Shown here: positions 1 to 7,490 of the stretch, piece by piece | How positions within the stretch are numbered: the stretch's first letter is position 1 | Layout of the letters: each line of letters opens with the position of its first letter | DNA from: an uncultured Acetatifactor sp. | GTDB taxonomy: Bacteria > Bacillota > Clostridia > Lachnospirales > Lachnospiraceae | Assembly: GCA_947588205.1 (NCBI GenBank) | Contig: CANPYG010000021.1 | Span: forward strand, 1 to 35,092 | Reading direction: 5' to 3' | DNA: 35,092 bases | Notes under the pieces: model-generated | What the model saw: only the letters and a program-made list of their open reading frames with translations | Told to the model about the DNA's origin: nothing | Databases searched by the model: none | Program-made: the position numbers and the translations under genes

Positions 1-94
1 CAAAAAAATAAGCCATAACTGGCTTGGATGAAGGATTTTTGCGATATGGCAATTAAAAGAAGTGTCAAACACCCGAGCTGGAACACAGTTTCCC

Positions 95-123
95 TTGAAA
101 TATGATCCGGAGGATGATATATT
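95..123 (+). promoter_or_regulatory. SigA-type promoter for the GTPase-NYN gene
   Basis: TTGAAA at 95-100 and TATATT at 118-123 are separated by exactly 17 bp. The expected start of transcription lies near 130, giving a leader of about 108 nt before the ATG at 239. Upstream, 10-25 holds a small inverted repeat (AAGCCA/TGGCTT) without a T-run. Nothing else was recognised in 1-238; its second half is purine-rich and contains repeated TCCGG/GTCGG words. Confidence 0.55.
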
Positions 124-238
124 CATTTTAAGAGCAGAAAGGCTTCGATGGAATCCGGGAAGTCGGTGGAGAAGGAAACCGACGGAGAGGGAAGTCGGCG
201 GAATGAAATCCGGAGAAGAAGGTCAGCAGAGAGGATAA

Positions 239-3106
239 ATGGCGGAAAATAGGAAAAAGGCAGTCGTTGGGATTCTGGCCCATGTGGACGCAGGGAAAAC
301 GACCCTTGCAGAGGGAATTTTATATTTGAGCGGTGCGCTGCGTAAGCTGGGCAGGGTGGACCATAGGGACGCTTTCCTGGACAACTATGAGCTTGAAAGG
401 GCCAGAGGGATTACGATTTTTTCCAAGCAGGCTCTTGTGACGTTGGGAGACTGGGAGCTGACGCTGCTGGATACCCCCGGACATGTGGATTTTTCCGCGG
501 AGATGGAACGCACGCTGCAGGTGCTGGATGCGGCGATCTTGTTGGTGAGCGGCGCCGACGGCGTGCAGGGGCATGTGGAGACTCTGTGGAGGCTGCTCGC
601 CCGGTATCGGGTTCCTGTTTTCCTTTTTATCAATAAGATGGATCAGGAAGGAACGGACCGGGCGGCGCTTTTAAAAGAAGTGCAGCAGCGCCTGGACGAG
701 CGGTGCGTTGGTTTCAGCGTCGATCGCATGGAGCCGGAGGAGGCCAAAAATCGCCGTAAAAAGGGGGAGCCTGTCAACACCAGGGAAGTATGGCTGGAAA
801 ATACAGCCATGTGTGAAGAGTCGCTTATGGAGGAGTATCTGGAAAGCGGAACCTTGTCCGAAGACGGGATCAGATGCGCCATCGCAGACAGAAAGGTCTT
901 TCCTTGTTTTTTTGGTTCTGCCCTGAAGCTCACCGGCGTGGAAGAGTTTTTGGAAGGGCTACAGCAGTACTTGTCCGTAAGAAGCGGTCCGGAAGGATCA
1001 GAATTTGGAGCTAGGGTTTTCAAGATTTCCAGGGATCCCCAGGGCAACAGGCTGACCCATATGAAAATAACAGGCGGCAGCCTTAAGGTGAAATCCGTGA
1101 TCGACGGGGAAAAGGTTGATCAGATCCGTATTTATAACGGTGCGGGATATAAGCTGGCGGAGGAGGTCTGTCAGGGAACCGTCTGCGCCGTGACGGGACT
1201 GTTCCATACCCGAAGCGGGCAGGGGCTTGGTTCGGAACAGGAGGGAGAGGTGCCTCTGCTGGAGCCGGTGCTCACCTATCAGATCAGGATTCCGGAAGGC
1301 AGCGACGCGGCGACGGTTCTGGGAAAGCTGCGTCGGCTTGAAGAAGAGATTCCGGAGCTTCACATTGTCTGGAAGGAGGCGGTGGGAGAGATCCACGCCC
1401 AGGTTATGGGAGAGGTGCAGATAGAGATTTTAAAGAGTCTGATCCGGGAACGGTTTGGACTGTATGTGGAGTTTGATGAAGGGAGCATTGTTTATAAGGA
1501 AACCATCGCGGCTCCCGTGGAGGGTATCGGGCATTTTGAACCCTTAAGGCATTATGCGGAGGTGCACCTTTTGATGGAACCCCTGGAGCCGGGGAGCGGT
1601 CTGCAGTTTGCCGCCGCCTGCAGCGAGGATGTCTTGGACCGCAATTGGCAGCGGCTGGTCCTGACCCATCTGGAAGAGCGCAAGCATGTGGGAGTGCTGA
1701 CCGGATCGGAAATTACGGATATGAAGATTACATTGGTGGCAGGGCGCGCGCACCTGAAGCATACGGAAGGGGGAGACTTCCGTCAGGCGACCTATAGGGC
1801 TGTGCGCCAAGGACTCAGGAAGGCAGAGAGCATTCTGTTGGAGCCTGTTTATGAGTTTTCTCTGGAAGTGCCGTCGGAAGCGACCGGACGCGCCATGACC
1901 GATCTCCAGAAGATGCAGGGCAGCTTTCAGCCCCCTGAAATAAATGGGGAGTTCACGGTGCTCAGAGGGAAGGCTCCTGTGGTGAATATGCGGGGTTACC
2001 AGTCGGAGGTGATTTCCTATACCAGGGGGCGTGGGCGTCTGATCTGTATTTTAAGCGGTTATGAGCCCTGTCACAATGCCCTGGAAGTGATAGAACGGAT
2101 CGGTTATGATCCGGAGGCGGATCTGGAGAACCCTGCCGGAAGCGTTTTCTGTGCCCATGGGGCGGGATTTGTGGTGAGCTGGGATCAGGTGGAGCGCTAT
2201 GCCCATGTGGAAAGCGGAATCGACATGAAAAGCATAGAGAGCGCAACGTACCGACATGATGCCGGATGGAGTGCCCTGAGCGTCGCTATGCCGGATGAAG
2301 CAGGGCAGGCTGGACGGAGAAAGGATTCTGACGCCGGGAGAAGTTCATCAGAAAGCAGGGCATATAGTTCGTCAGGAAGCGGGGCATATGCCAGTGATGA
2401 GGAGCTGGAAGAGATTTTTGTCAGAACCTATGGACCCATTAAAAGAGACCGCAACAGGTTTAACCGCAACAGGGGGCAGGAGATTCTGGAATCCCGGGTC
2501 GGGAATCCAGTCAGGGAGAGTCAGAATCCGGTCGGAGGAAAACAGAATCCGGTCGGAAGAAAGCAGAATCCAACTAGGGAGAAGCAGGAGGAATATCTTC
2601 TTGTGGATGGCTATAATATTATTTTTGCCTGGGAGGATCTGCGGGAGCTGTCTGAGGTGAGCATTGACGCCGCCAGAAGCAAATTGATGGATATTTTATG
2701 CAATTACCAGGGCTTTTGCCAGAATACCGTGATTTTGGTCTATGACGCATATAAGGTAAAGGGTAATCCCGGAAGTGTGGAGAGGTATCATAATATTTAT
2801 GTGGTCTATACGAAGGAAGCGGAGACTGCCGATCAGTATATTGAAAAGACGGTTCACCAGATCGGAAAAAAGTATCAGGTGACGGTGGCAACTTCCGACG
2901 CCCTGGAACAGATGATCATATGGGGAGAAGGGGCGGTCAGGATGTCCGCGGCGGGACTGCGTGAGGAGATACGGAATGTGAATGCCCAGATCAGGGAGGC
3001 TTCGGAGCAGTCAGCTCCCGGCCAGAAGCATTATCCTTTCCGGAACATGACGGAAAAGCTGGTTATGGGGCAGGAAAATTCGGACAGCGGGGCGGCGCGA
3101 GAATAA
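239..3106 (+). CDS. TetM/EF-G-like ribosomal GTPase fused to a Rae1/YacP-like NYN endoribonuclease domain
   Basis: This 955-residue protein joins two ribosome-acting modules. Residues 1 to about 690 follow the EF-G/TetM plan: G1 AHVDAGKT (14-21), G2 RGIT (56-59), G3 DTPGH (78-82) and G4 NKMD (132-135), then domains II to V. Spacing and sequence are closer to tetracycline ribosomal protection proteins (TetM/TetO) than to housekeeping EF-G. Residues from about 690 to 784 are a low-complexity linker with three 7-residue QNP repeats. Residues from about 785 to 930 match the YacP/DUF901 NYN domain: LLVDGYNII, VYDAYKVKG, ETADQYIE and ATSDALEQ, including the conserved acidic positions. In Bacillus subtilis the stand-alone YacP (Rae1) cleaves mRNA in the ribosomal A site. 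The ATG at 239 follows GAGAGG. The downstream TPR gene at 3273 is probably co-transcribed. Domain calls are strong. Actual tetracycline protection, or a role in clearing stalled ribosomes, is inference. Confidence 0.9.
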   Translation: MAENRKKAVVGILAHVDAGKTTLAEGILYLSGALRKLGRVDHRDAFLDNYELERARGITIFSKQALVTLGDWELTLLDTPGHVDFSAEMERTLQVLDAAILLVSGADGVQGHVETLWRLLARYRVPVFLFINKMDQEGTDRAALLKEVQQRLDERCVGFSVDRMEPEEAKNRRKKGEPVNTREVWLENTAMCEESLMEEYLESGTLSEDGIRCAIADRKVFPCFFGSALKLTGVEEFLEGLQQYLSVRSGPEGSEFGARVFKISRDPQGNRLTHMKITGGSLKVKSVIDGEKVDQIRIYNGAGYKLAEEVCQGTVCAVTGLFHTRSGQGLGSEQEGEVPLLEPVLTYQIRIPEGSDAATVLGKLRRLEEEIPELHIVWKEAVGEIHAQVMGEVQIEILKSLIRERFGLYVEFDEGSIVYKETIAAPVEGIGHFEPLRHYAEVHLLMEPLEPGSGLQFAAACSEDVLDRNWQRLVLTHLEERKHVGVLTGSEITDMKITLVAGRAHLKHTEGGDFRQATYRAVRQGLRKAESILLEPVYEFSLEVPSEATGRAMTDLQKMQGSFQPPEINGEFTVLRGKAPVVNMRGYQSEVISYTRGRGRLICILSGYEPCHNALEVIERIGYDPEADLENPAGSVFCAHGAGFVVSWDQVERYAHVESGIDMKSIESATYRHDAGWSALSVAMPDEAGQAGRRKDSDAGRSSSESRAYSSSGSGAYASDEELEEIFVRTYGPIKRDRNRFNRNRGQEILESRVGNPVRESQNPVGGKQNPVGRKQNPTREKQEEYLLVDGYNIIFAWEDLRELSEVSIDAARSKLMDILCNYQGFCQNTVILVYDAYKVKGNPGSVERYHNIYVVYTKEAETADQYIEKTVHQIGKKYQVTVATSDALEQMIIWGEGAVRMSAAGLREEIRNVNAQIREASEQSAPGQKHYPFRNMTEKLVMGQENSDSGAARE
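2522..2584 (+). repeat. three in-frame 21-bp tandem repeats in the GTPase-NYN linker
   Basis: Three adjacent 21-bp units start at 2522, 2543 and 2564, each beginning CAGAATCC. They encode QNPVGGK, QNPVGRK and QNPTREK. Units 1 and 2 are nearly identical and unit 3 has diverged. Just upstream (about 2347-2396) a looser two-copy repeat encodes similar S/G/AY-rich stretches. Confidence 0.85.
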
Positions 3107-3272
3107 AAGTTCTTGGCAAGAGAGGTTAGAGGAATATTTTTTAGGGGAAATGACGGCGGGATCAGAAATGGCAGTAAAATCCGAAAAGGTTGCAGGATCC
3201 GAAAAGGCGGCAGGATTAGAAACGGCTGCGGGTCAAAAACGACGGCGGAATTAGAAAGGCGGTTTTATAGAA
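3107..3272 (+). repeat. purine-rich degenerate repeat spacer
   Basis: The 166-bp spacer between the fusion gene and the TPR gene is mostly degenerate purine-rich repeats (AAATCCGAAAAGG, GGATCCGAAAAGG, GGATTAGAAACGG and similar, about 3170-3260). A TTG-initiated reading frame from 3113 crosses it. Its product is low-complexity (repeated RIRKG/RIRNG) and overlaps the next gene, so it is not called. No terminator is visible, which fits co-transcription. Confidence 0.5.
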
Positions 3273-5909
3273 ATGTTGGATTTATCGGCGATTACGAAAC
3301 AGGTAGACAGTCTGCTGGATGAAAATAAGGGGCAGGAAGCGGAAAATCTCATGAAAGAAAGCATTGTCCAGGCAGTGTGGGAGGAGGATGACAGCGCGCT
3401 GCTTTCCCTTTTGAATGAGCTGATCGGGTATTATCGGGAAACCAGCCAAAGGGAGGCTTCTTATCAGCTGGCGGATCAGGCGAAGCTATTGATGGACAGA
3501 ATGGGATTGGAGGGAACGATCCCTTATGCCACGACGTTGCTCAATATAGCCAATGCTTATCGCGCGGGAGGAAGGCTTTCGGATTCCATGAGCCACTATC
3601 ATAGGGTGATGGAGATCTACAGGAAGCTGCTTGCGCCGGATGATATGCTGGTGGCGAGCCTGGATAATAACATCAGTCTCCTGTATCAGGAGATGGGGGA
3701 TTTTGAACGGGCGAAGGAGCACCTTCTGAGCGCCCTGTCGGTCGTGGAGCGTAAACCTGAGGCTTACTTTGAACTGGCGGTGACCTATTCCAACCTGGCG
3801 GCAACCTGCCTTCGCTTAAATCAGGATGAAGAAGCTGCCGGGTATTTTCGGAAAGCGATCGCGATTTTTGAAGAGCACGGGGTGGAGGAGGCCCACTACA
3901 GCGCGGCGGTTTCTGCCCTGGGAACCTATTATTATAAAAAAAGGGAATATGCAAAGGCGGCGGAAAGCTTCCGTAAGGCCATGGACTGTGTGCGCAGGTC
4001 TCTGGGGGAAAACGAACATTACCATCGCCTGAAGGAGAATCTGGAAATCTGCCTGAAACAGATGAAAAATTGGGAGGAGGTCTCTCAGGAAGAAGAGGAT
4101 CCTGAAAAAGAAGGCGAACCGGAGGAGAACTTTCAGTCCGGGCTGTCTCTCTGCAGGGCATATTATGAGGAATACGGAAGCCCCATGATCCGGGAACGCT
4201 TCCCGGAATATGCGGACAGGATTGCCGCAGGGCTTGTGGGAGAAGGCTCTGATTGTTTTGGCTATGACGATGAGCTTTCCAGGGATCACGACTGGGGACC
4301 GGGTTTTTGCCTGTGGGTGACACAGGAAACCTGGGAGCAAATCGGAGAAGCGCTGCAGGAGGCTTATGAACAGCTTCCAAAGGAATACAGGGGATATGTC
4401 AGGACGGTGAGTCTCCAGGGAAAGGACAGGCGGGGGGTGCAGACAATCAACGGCTTCTATAGCCGCCTGCTTGGAGAGAAGGATTGGGAAACCCTGGGAA
4501 GGCCGCTGGCGGAAGGGAAGAAATCTGGGAATGATTCCGAGAAGGGTTCCGGAGAAAATTCTGGAGAAAAAATGGGGAAGAAAAGCGAAGCAGTCTCCGG
4601 GAAGATGCTGGAGGACGGAGACTGGAAACAGATGTCCGATTCCGCCCTGGCTGCCTGCGTCAACGGGGAAGTATTCTGCGACGGGGAAGGGATCTTCAGC
4701 GCCGTGAGGGAAGAGCTTCGCAGGGGATATCCGGAACACATCCTGTTTTTAAAGCTGGCGGAAAGCGCCGCGAGATTTTCCCAGACAGGACAGTATAATT
4801 ACGGCCGCATGGGAAAGCGGGGCGATGCTGTGACCGCCCAGATGATGCTGGGGGATTGTCTCAGGGAGGCGATGAAGCTGTGCCTTTACATGGAAAACAG
4901 CTATCCGCCACATGACAAGTGGCTATATAAGGCGGCCAGCGGACTCGCGGGCTATGAAAGGGCGCAGGCTTTGCTCCTGGAGATCGCAGCCGTCGGGAAA
5001 GAAAGACAGGAGGACGCAGGGAAGAGAGAAAGCGGACAAATGGGAACCCAGGTAGAAGCGGCCGGGCAGAAAAAAAGCCCGCAGAAGAGGGTTGGACAAA
5101 TGGGAACCGGGGAAGAAACTGCCGGACAAAAAGAGATCAGACAAAAGCAGGGAATCCCGGAGCTTGTGGAGCAGCTGGCCGGATTTCTTGCGGCAAAGCT
5201 TTATGAAAAGGGCTATATCAGCGACACGGAACCCTATTTGGACGCCCATACGGAGGAACTTCTTATGAAAGCCCAGTTCGCCCGTAAAAGCGACAAGGAA
5301 CTGGTGGAGGATATCGTAAAGCTGGAGTTTGAAGCCTTTGACAAGGTGCGCAACGTGGGAGGCCGGGCGGACTGCCAGAATGACTGGTATACCTTTAATA
5401 TCATGCGGCAGAGTCAGTACCTGACCTGGAACCGGACCATGCTGCTGCAGTATCTGTATGATTTCCACAGGGAGCTTGCCAGGGGGCATAACCTGATCAC
5501 CGAAAAATATGGCCGCATGATGGAGAGCACGGCGCCGGAGGAGTATGAGGCGTTAAAGGAGCATTTCCCGGAACTTGGAGAGGAAAAGAAGGCTATTATC
5601 GAGGCGATTGTCAGCCTGCAGGTGGGTTGGATGGAGGAGTTTGAAGCGCACTATTCAACCCTCGCGGGCAACGCCAGAAGTGTGCACACCTCTGACGATA
5701 ATCTGTATAACACCTCCTATGAAACCTATCTTAGGGGAGAGCTGGGCACCTATTCCGATAAGATGCTGGAGCTTTACGGAAGGTATGTGGTGGATCATGC
5801 CCGGGAAGGTAAGAATCTGACCTATGAGATCATGACCAACAGCGTGAAAATGTATGGTTATCCGGATCTGCAGAAAGCGGAAGAGGAGATGAGCAGGTTC
5901 CAAACCTAA
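3273..5909 (+). CDS. TPR - DUF4037 (nucleotidyltransferase-like) - DUF4125 protein
   Basis: An 878-residue cytoplasmic protein with three parts. Residues from about 10 to 270 are tetratricopeptide-type helical repeats (for example ALSVVERKPEAYFELAVTYSNLA). Residues from about 290 to 500 match DUF4037, a nucleotidyltransferase-fold family; the active-site-like stretch near 323-342 has GEGSD followed by a D-H-D triad (SRDHDWGPG). Residues from about 672 to 870 match DUF4125, with NDWYTFNIMRQSQ, TWNRTMLLQYLYDF and TSYETYLRGELGTYS. Linkers between the parts are Lys/Glu/Ser-rich and one carries a 20-codon duplication. The ATG at 3273 has AGAAAGGCGG upstream. It follows the GTPase-NYN gene on the same strand and probably shares its transcript. 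DUF4037 and DUF4125 lack a well-established function, so a role is not assigned; nucleotidyl transfer to a protein or RNA is only a possibility. Confidence 0.8.
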   Translation: MLDLSAITKQVDSLLDENKGQEAENLMKESIVQAVWEEDDSALLSLLNELIGYYRETSQREASYQLADQAKLLMDRMGLEGTIPYATTLLNIANAYRAGGRLSDSMSHYHRVMEIYRKLLAPDDMLVASLDNNISLLYQEMGDFERAKEHLLSALSVVERKPEAYFELAVTYSNLAATCLRLNQDEEAAGYFRKAIAIFEEHGVEEAHYSAAVSALGTYYYKKREYAKAAESFRKAMDCVRRSLGENEHYHRLKENLEICLKQMKNWEEVSQEEEDPEKEGEPEENFQSGLSLCRAYYEEYGSPMIRERFPEYADRIAAGLVGEGSDCFGYDDELSRDHDWGPGFCLWVTQETWEQIGEALQEAYEQLPKEYRGYVRTVSLQGKDRRGVQTINGFYSRLLGEKDWETLGRPLAEGKKSGNDSEKGSGENSGEKMGKKSEAVSGKMLEDGDWKQMSDSALAACVNGEVFCDGEGIFSAVREELRRGYPEHILFLKLAESAARFSQTGQYNYGRMGKRGDAVTAQMMLGDCLREAMKLCLYMENSYPPHDKWLYKAASGLAGYERAQALLLEIAAVGKERQEDAGKRESGQMGTQVEAAGQKKSPQKRVGQMGTGEETAGQKEIRQKQGIPELVEQLAGFLAAKLYEKGYISDTEPYLDAHTEELLMKAQFARKSDKELVEDIVKLEFEAFDKVRNVGGRADCQNDWYTFNIMRQSQYLTWNRTMLLQYLYDFHRELARGHNLITEKYGRMMESTAPEEYEALKEHFPELGEEKKAIIEAIVSLQVGWMEEFEAHYSTLAGNARSVHTSDDNLYNTSYETYLRGELGTYSDKMLELYGRYVVDHAREGKNLTYEIMTNSVKMYGYPDLQKAEEEMSRFQT
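5034..5153 (+). repeat. 60-bp in-frame direct duplication in the DUF4037-DUF4125 linker
   Basis: Two copies with a 60-bp period, 5034-5093 and 5094-5153, each opening GGACAAATGGGAACC. They encode GQMGTQVEAAGQK and GQMGTGEETAGQK followed by diverged tails. The 20-codon duplication keeps the frame and lies in a charged linker. Confidence 0.75.
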
Positions 5910-5989
5910 AAGTAAATTGCAGGCAAGGGTGGGGATGGAAGGATTGGATTCCCAGACCACATCCCACATCTTATTGGAACTTTCTGCAT

Positions 5990-6025
5990 ACGAGGCGGGA
6001 ACAGAATTTCAGGTTCTTGCCTCGT
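5990..6025 (+). terminator. probable terminator after the TPR-DUF4037-DUF4125 gene
   Basis: ACGAGGCGGGAAC (5990-6002) pairs with GTTCTTGCCTCGT (6013-6025) as a 13-bp stem with two G-U pairs and a 10-nt loop. The following T-content is modest (TTCGCATTTTGC), so this is a moderate call. The 464-bp gene-free stretch 5910-6373 otherwise holds the promoter at 6152 and a long leader. Confidence 0.5.
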
Positions 6026-6151
6026 TTCGCATTTTGCTGGGATTTCCTGTGTACGGGGGGAAGGAAAACATTATGATTATAATGATTATACGGTCTGTAT
6101 GGTAAAAAAGTAATCTGTATCTGGAATAACCATCGATAAGAGCATCCCTTA

Positions 6152-6180
6152 TTGACGGACCGTATTGGATATGCTACACT
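6152..6180 (+). promoter_or_regulatory. extended -10 promoter for the Rpn-type gene
   Basis: TTGACG at 6152-6157, a 17-bp spacer, then TACACT at 6175-6180 with an extended -10 TGC directly before it. This places the 5' end near 6187 and gives a leader of about 185 nt before the ATG at 6374. The leader contains a small hairpin (AAGTGC 6220-6225 / GCACTT 6234-6239). Confidence 0.65.
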
Positions 6181-6279
6181 AATCTTACTATAAAATTCGT
6201 TATTTTCTGAGCAGTTCTTAAGTGCGTTTTCCTGCACTTTCCGGCAATTTCAGCCACAGATACTCAGAAGGACACAACA

Positions 6280-6333
6280 ATGGAATTTCGGGGAATCTGT
6301 GACAGAACCGGAGAGGGCGCCGGATCTCCCTGA
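6280..6333 (+). CDS. possible 17-residue leader peptide upstream of the Rpn gene
   Basis: Within the long leader, ATG at 6280 is preceded by AGAAGG at a spacing of about 9 nt and opens a 17-codon frame ending TGA at 6331-6333, product MEFRGICDRTGEGAGSP. It is out of frame with the main gene and ends 40 nt before it. Short frames like this can arise by chance, so the call rests only on the ribosome binding site and its place in an unusually long leader. Confidence 0.25.
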   Translation: MEFRGICDRTGEGAGSP

Positions 6334-6373
6334 AACCTGAAAGGAACTTTAAAAATTGTTTTAGGGAGGTATT

Positions 6374-7435
6374 ATGGGAAGGATCAATGATGTGATGCTG
6401 GACTATCTGAAGGATAATGCCAGGTTTGCAGATTTATTCAACGGCTGTTGTTTTCAGGGACAGAAGGTGGTAAAGGTTCCAGATCTTGCGGAAGGATCTG
6501 AAATATATGTGGAGTACGGGCAGAAGCTGCCAAAAAGGAAAAAGCAAGGGTCTGTGTTGTGGAAAAAAGATGATATGTCTGATCATTCTGCGTCCGCAGA
6601 CGCCCCAAGGAAATCTGTAAAGAGGGAACGGGATATTAAGAAAATTCTGAAATCTGGAATGACTTTAAGGATTCTGGGAGTGGAAAACCAGGAGCATGTA
6701 GATTATACCATGCCCTGGAGGGTGATGGGATACGATTATCATGAGTATGGGGAGCAGGTCAGGGAAAGGCGGAGAAAGAATAAAAGTGCCGGAGTCCTGT
6801 CCACGGATGACCAGTACCTGTGCGGCCTGCAAAAGGAAGACCGCCTTGCGCCCTGTTATACCATCTGCCTGTACCATGGGGAAGAACCTTGGAACGGTCC
6901 CAGGAACCTGAAGGATATGATGCAGTTTGAAGAAGGGAACAGCCATTGGAAAGAGTTGTTTTCCGATTATAGGATGAATTTGGTGTGCTTGAATGAAATG
7001 GAGGATTTTTCTTGTTTCCATTCTCCACTCAGAGAGTTGCTTGAACTAATTCCATACCGCAGGGATAAGAAAGCATTGATAGGATTTCTGGAAAGCCATC
7101 CGGCCTACCAGACCTTGGATGAAGAGACAGCAGAGGCAGCAGGGGAATTGGTAGGACTAAAAAATTTTATAGAGGGAAAGGAAAAATATGAAGAAGGGGG
7201 TACTTATAATATGTGCACGGCGGTAAAGGAACTGATAGAAGACAGTAAATCTGAGGGAAGAAAAGAGGGAAGAAAAGAGGGAAGAAAAGAGGGAAGAAAA
7301 GAAGGAGAAGCCAGCTTTTCCTCCCTGACGTTAAAGCTGATCAGTGCTGGTCGGATAGCGGATTTAGAAAGAGCCGCAAAGGATGGGAGCTTCCGGGAAC
7401 GGTTGTATAGAGAATTAGAAATTCATAGAGAATAA
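6374..7435 (+). CDS. Rpn/YhgA-family PD-(D/E)XK nuclease (transposase_31-like)
   Basis: A 353-residue protein of the Rpn (recombination-promoting nuclease, PF04754-like) group. The core reads RDIKKILKSG, then LRILGVENQEHVDYTMPWRVMGYD, the usual strand-ENQ-helix signature of this PD-(D/E)XK family, followed by a helical half. An insertion rich in charged residues (about 55-80) separates the N-terminal helix from the core. Near the C-terminus a tract of GRKE repeats, coded by four identical 12-bp units, leads into a final helix. The ATG at 6374 has GGGAGG six bases upstream. Rpn proteins of Escherichia coli are DNA endonucleases linked to recombination and anti-phage activity. The gene stands alone, with its own promoter and a strong downstream hairpin. 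No transposon ends were seen, so the transposase label some databases give is not supported here. Confidence 0.85.
   Translation: MGRINDVMLDYLKDNARFADLFNGCCFQGQKVVKVPDLAEGSEIYVEYGQKLPKRKKQGSVLWKKDDMSDHSASADAPRKSVKRERDIKKILKSGMTLRILGVENQEHVDYTMPWRVMGYDYHEYGEQVRERRRKNKSAGVLSTDDQYLCGLQKEDRLAPCYTICLYHGEEPWNGPRNLKDMMQFEEGNSHWKELFSDYRMNLVCLNEMEDFSCFHSPLRELLELIPYRRDKKALIGFLESHPAYQTLDEETAEAAGELVGLKNFIEGKEKYEEGGTYNMCTAVKELIEDSKSEGRKEGRKEGRKEGRKEGEASFSSLTLKLISAGRIADLERAAKDGSFRERLYRELEIHRE
7211..7435 (+). CDS. possible internal start giving a 74-residue C-terminal Rpn fragment
   Basis: Inside the Rpn gene, ATG at 7211 (codon 280, same frame) is preceded by GAAGGGGG ending at 7200, a spacing of 10 nt. 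The product would begin MCTAVKELIEDSKSEG, carry the GRKE repeats and end with the normal stop. A TATAAT lies directly before the ATG (7205-7210) but has no fitting -35 box. For E. coli rpn genes an intragenic small protein from the C-terminal part is reported to restrain the full-length toxin; this frame has the same layout. Translation from it is inference. Confidence 0.4.
   Translation: MCTAVKELIEDSKSEGRKEGRKEGRKEGRKEGEASFSSLTLKLISAGRIADLERAAKDGSFRERLYRELEIHRE
7253..7300 (+). repeat. four perfect 12-bp tandem repeats in the Rpn gene
   Basis: Four identical copies of GAGGGAAGAAAA start at 7253, 7265, 7277 and 7289, encoding EGRK units. Each unit is four codons, so gain or loss of copies keeps the frame and changes the length of the charged segment before the last helix. 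Confidence 0.95.
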
Positions 7436-7439
7436 GAAA

Positions 7440-7479
7440 TTCCCACAGATTTGCCGGAAAACCGGTAAATCTGTGGGAA
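7440..7479 (+). terminator. strong 18-bp hairpin after the Rpn gene
   Basis: TTCCCACAGATTTGCCGG (7440-7457) pairs with 7462-7479 over 18 bp with one G-U pair and an AAAA loop. It begins 5 nt after the stop. There is no T-run directly after it, but a second hairpin at 7491-7510 ends in six Ts. Confidence 0.65.
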
Positions 7480-7490
7480 CATTCGAAATG

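Noticed and set aside
239-3106. Simple tetracycline resistance gene on a mobile element
   Set aside because: No integrase, conjugation or recombinase genes, no tet leader peptide, base composition like its neighbours, and a fused nuclease domain; resistance is not shown by sequence alone.
3113-3322. 69-codon frame between the fusion gene and the TPR gene
   Set aside because: TTG start, low-complexity RIRKG/RIRNG product from DNA repeats, and overlap with the well-supported start at 3273.
3673-4739. Long minus-strand frames (235 and 307 codons) opposite the TPR gene
   Set aside because: They are antisense shadows of a gene with clear TPR and DUF4037 similarity; products are Pro/Ser/Phe-rich without domains.
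5917-6105. 62-codon plus-strand frame after the TPR gene
   Set aside because: It runs through the probable terminator hairpin and has no ribosome binding site or recognisable product.
6374-7435. Rpn gene as an active transposon
   Set aside because: No inverted ends or target duplications were seen; the family name transposase_31 is historical, and these proteins are nucleases.
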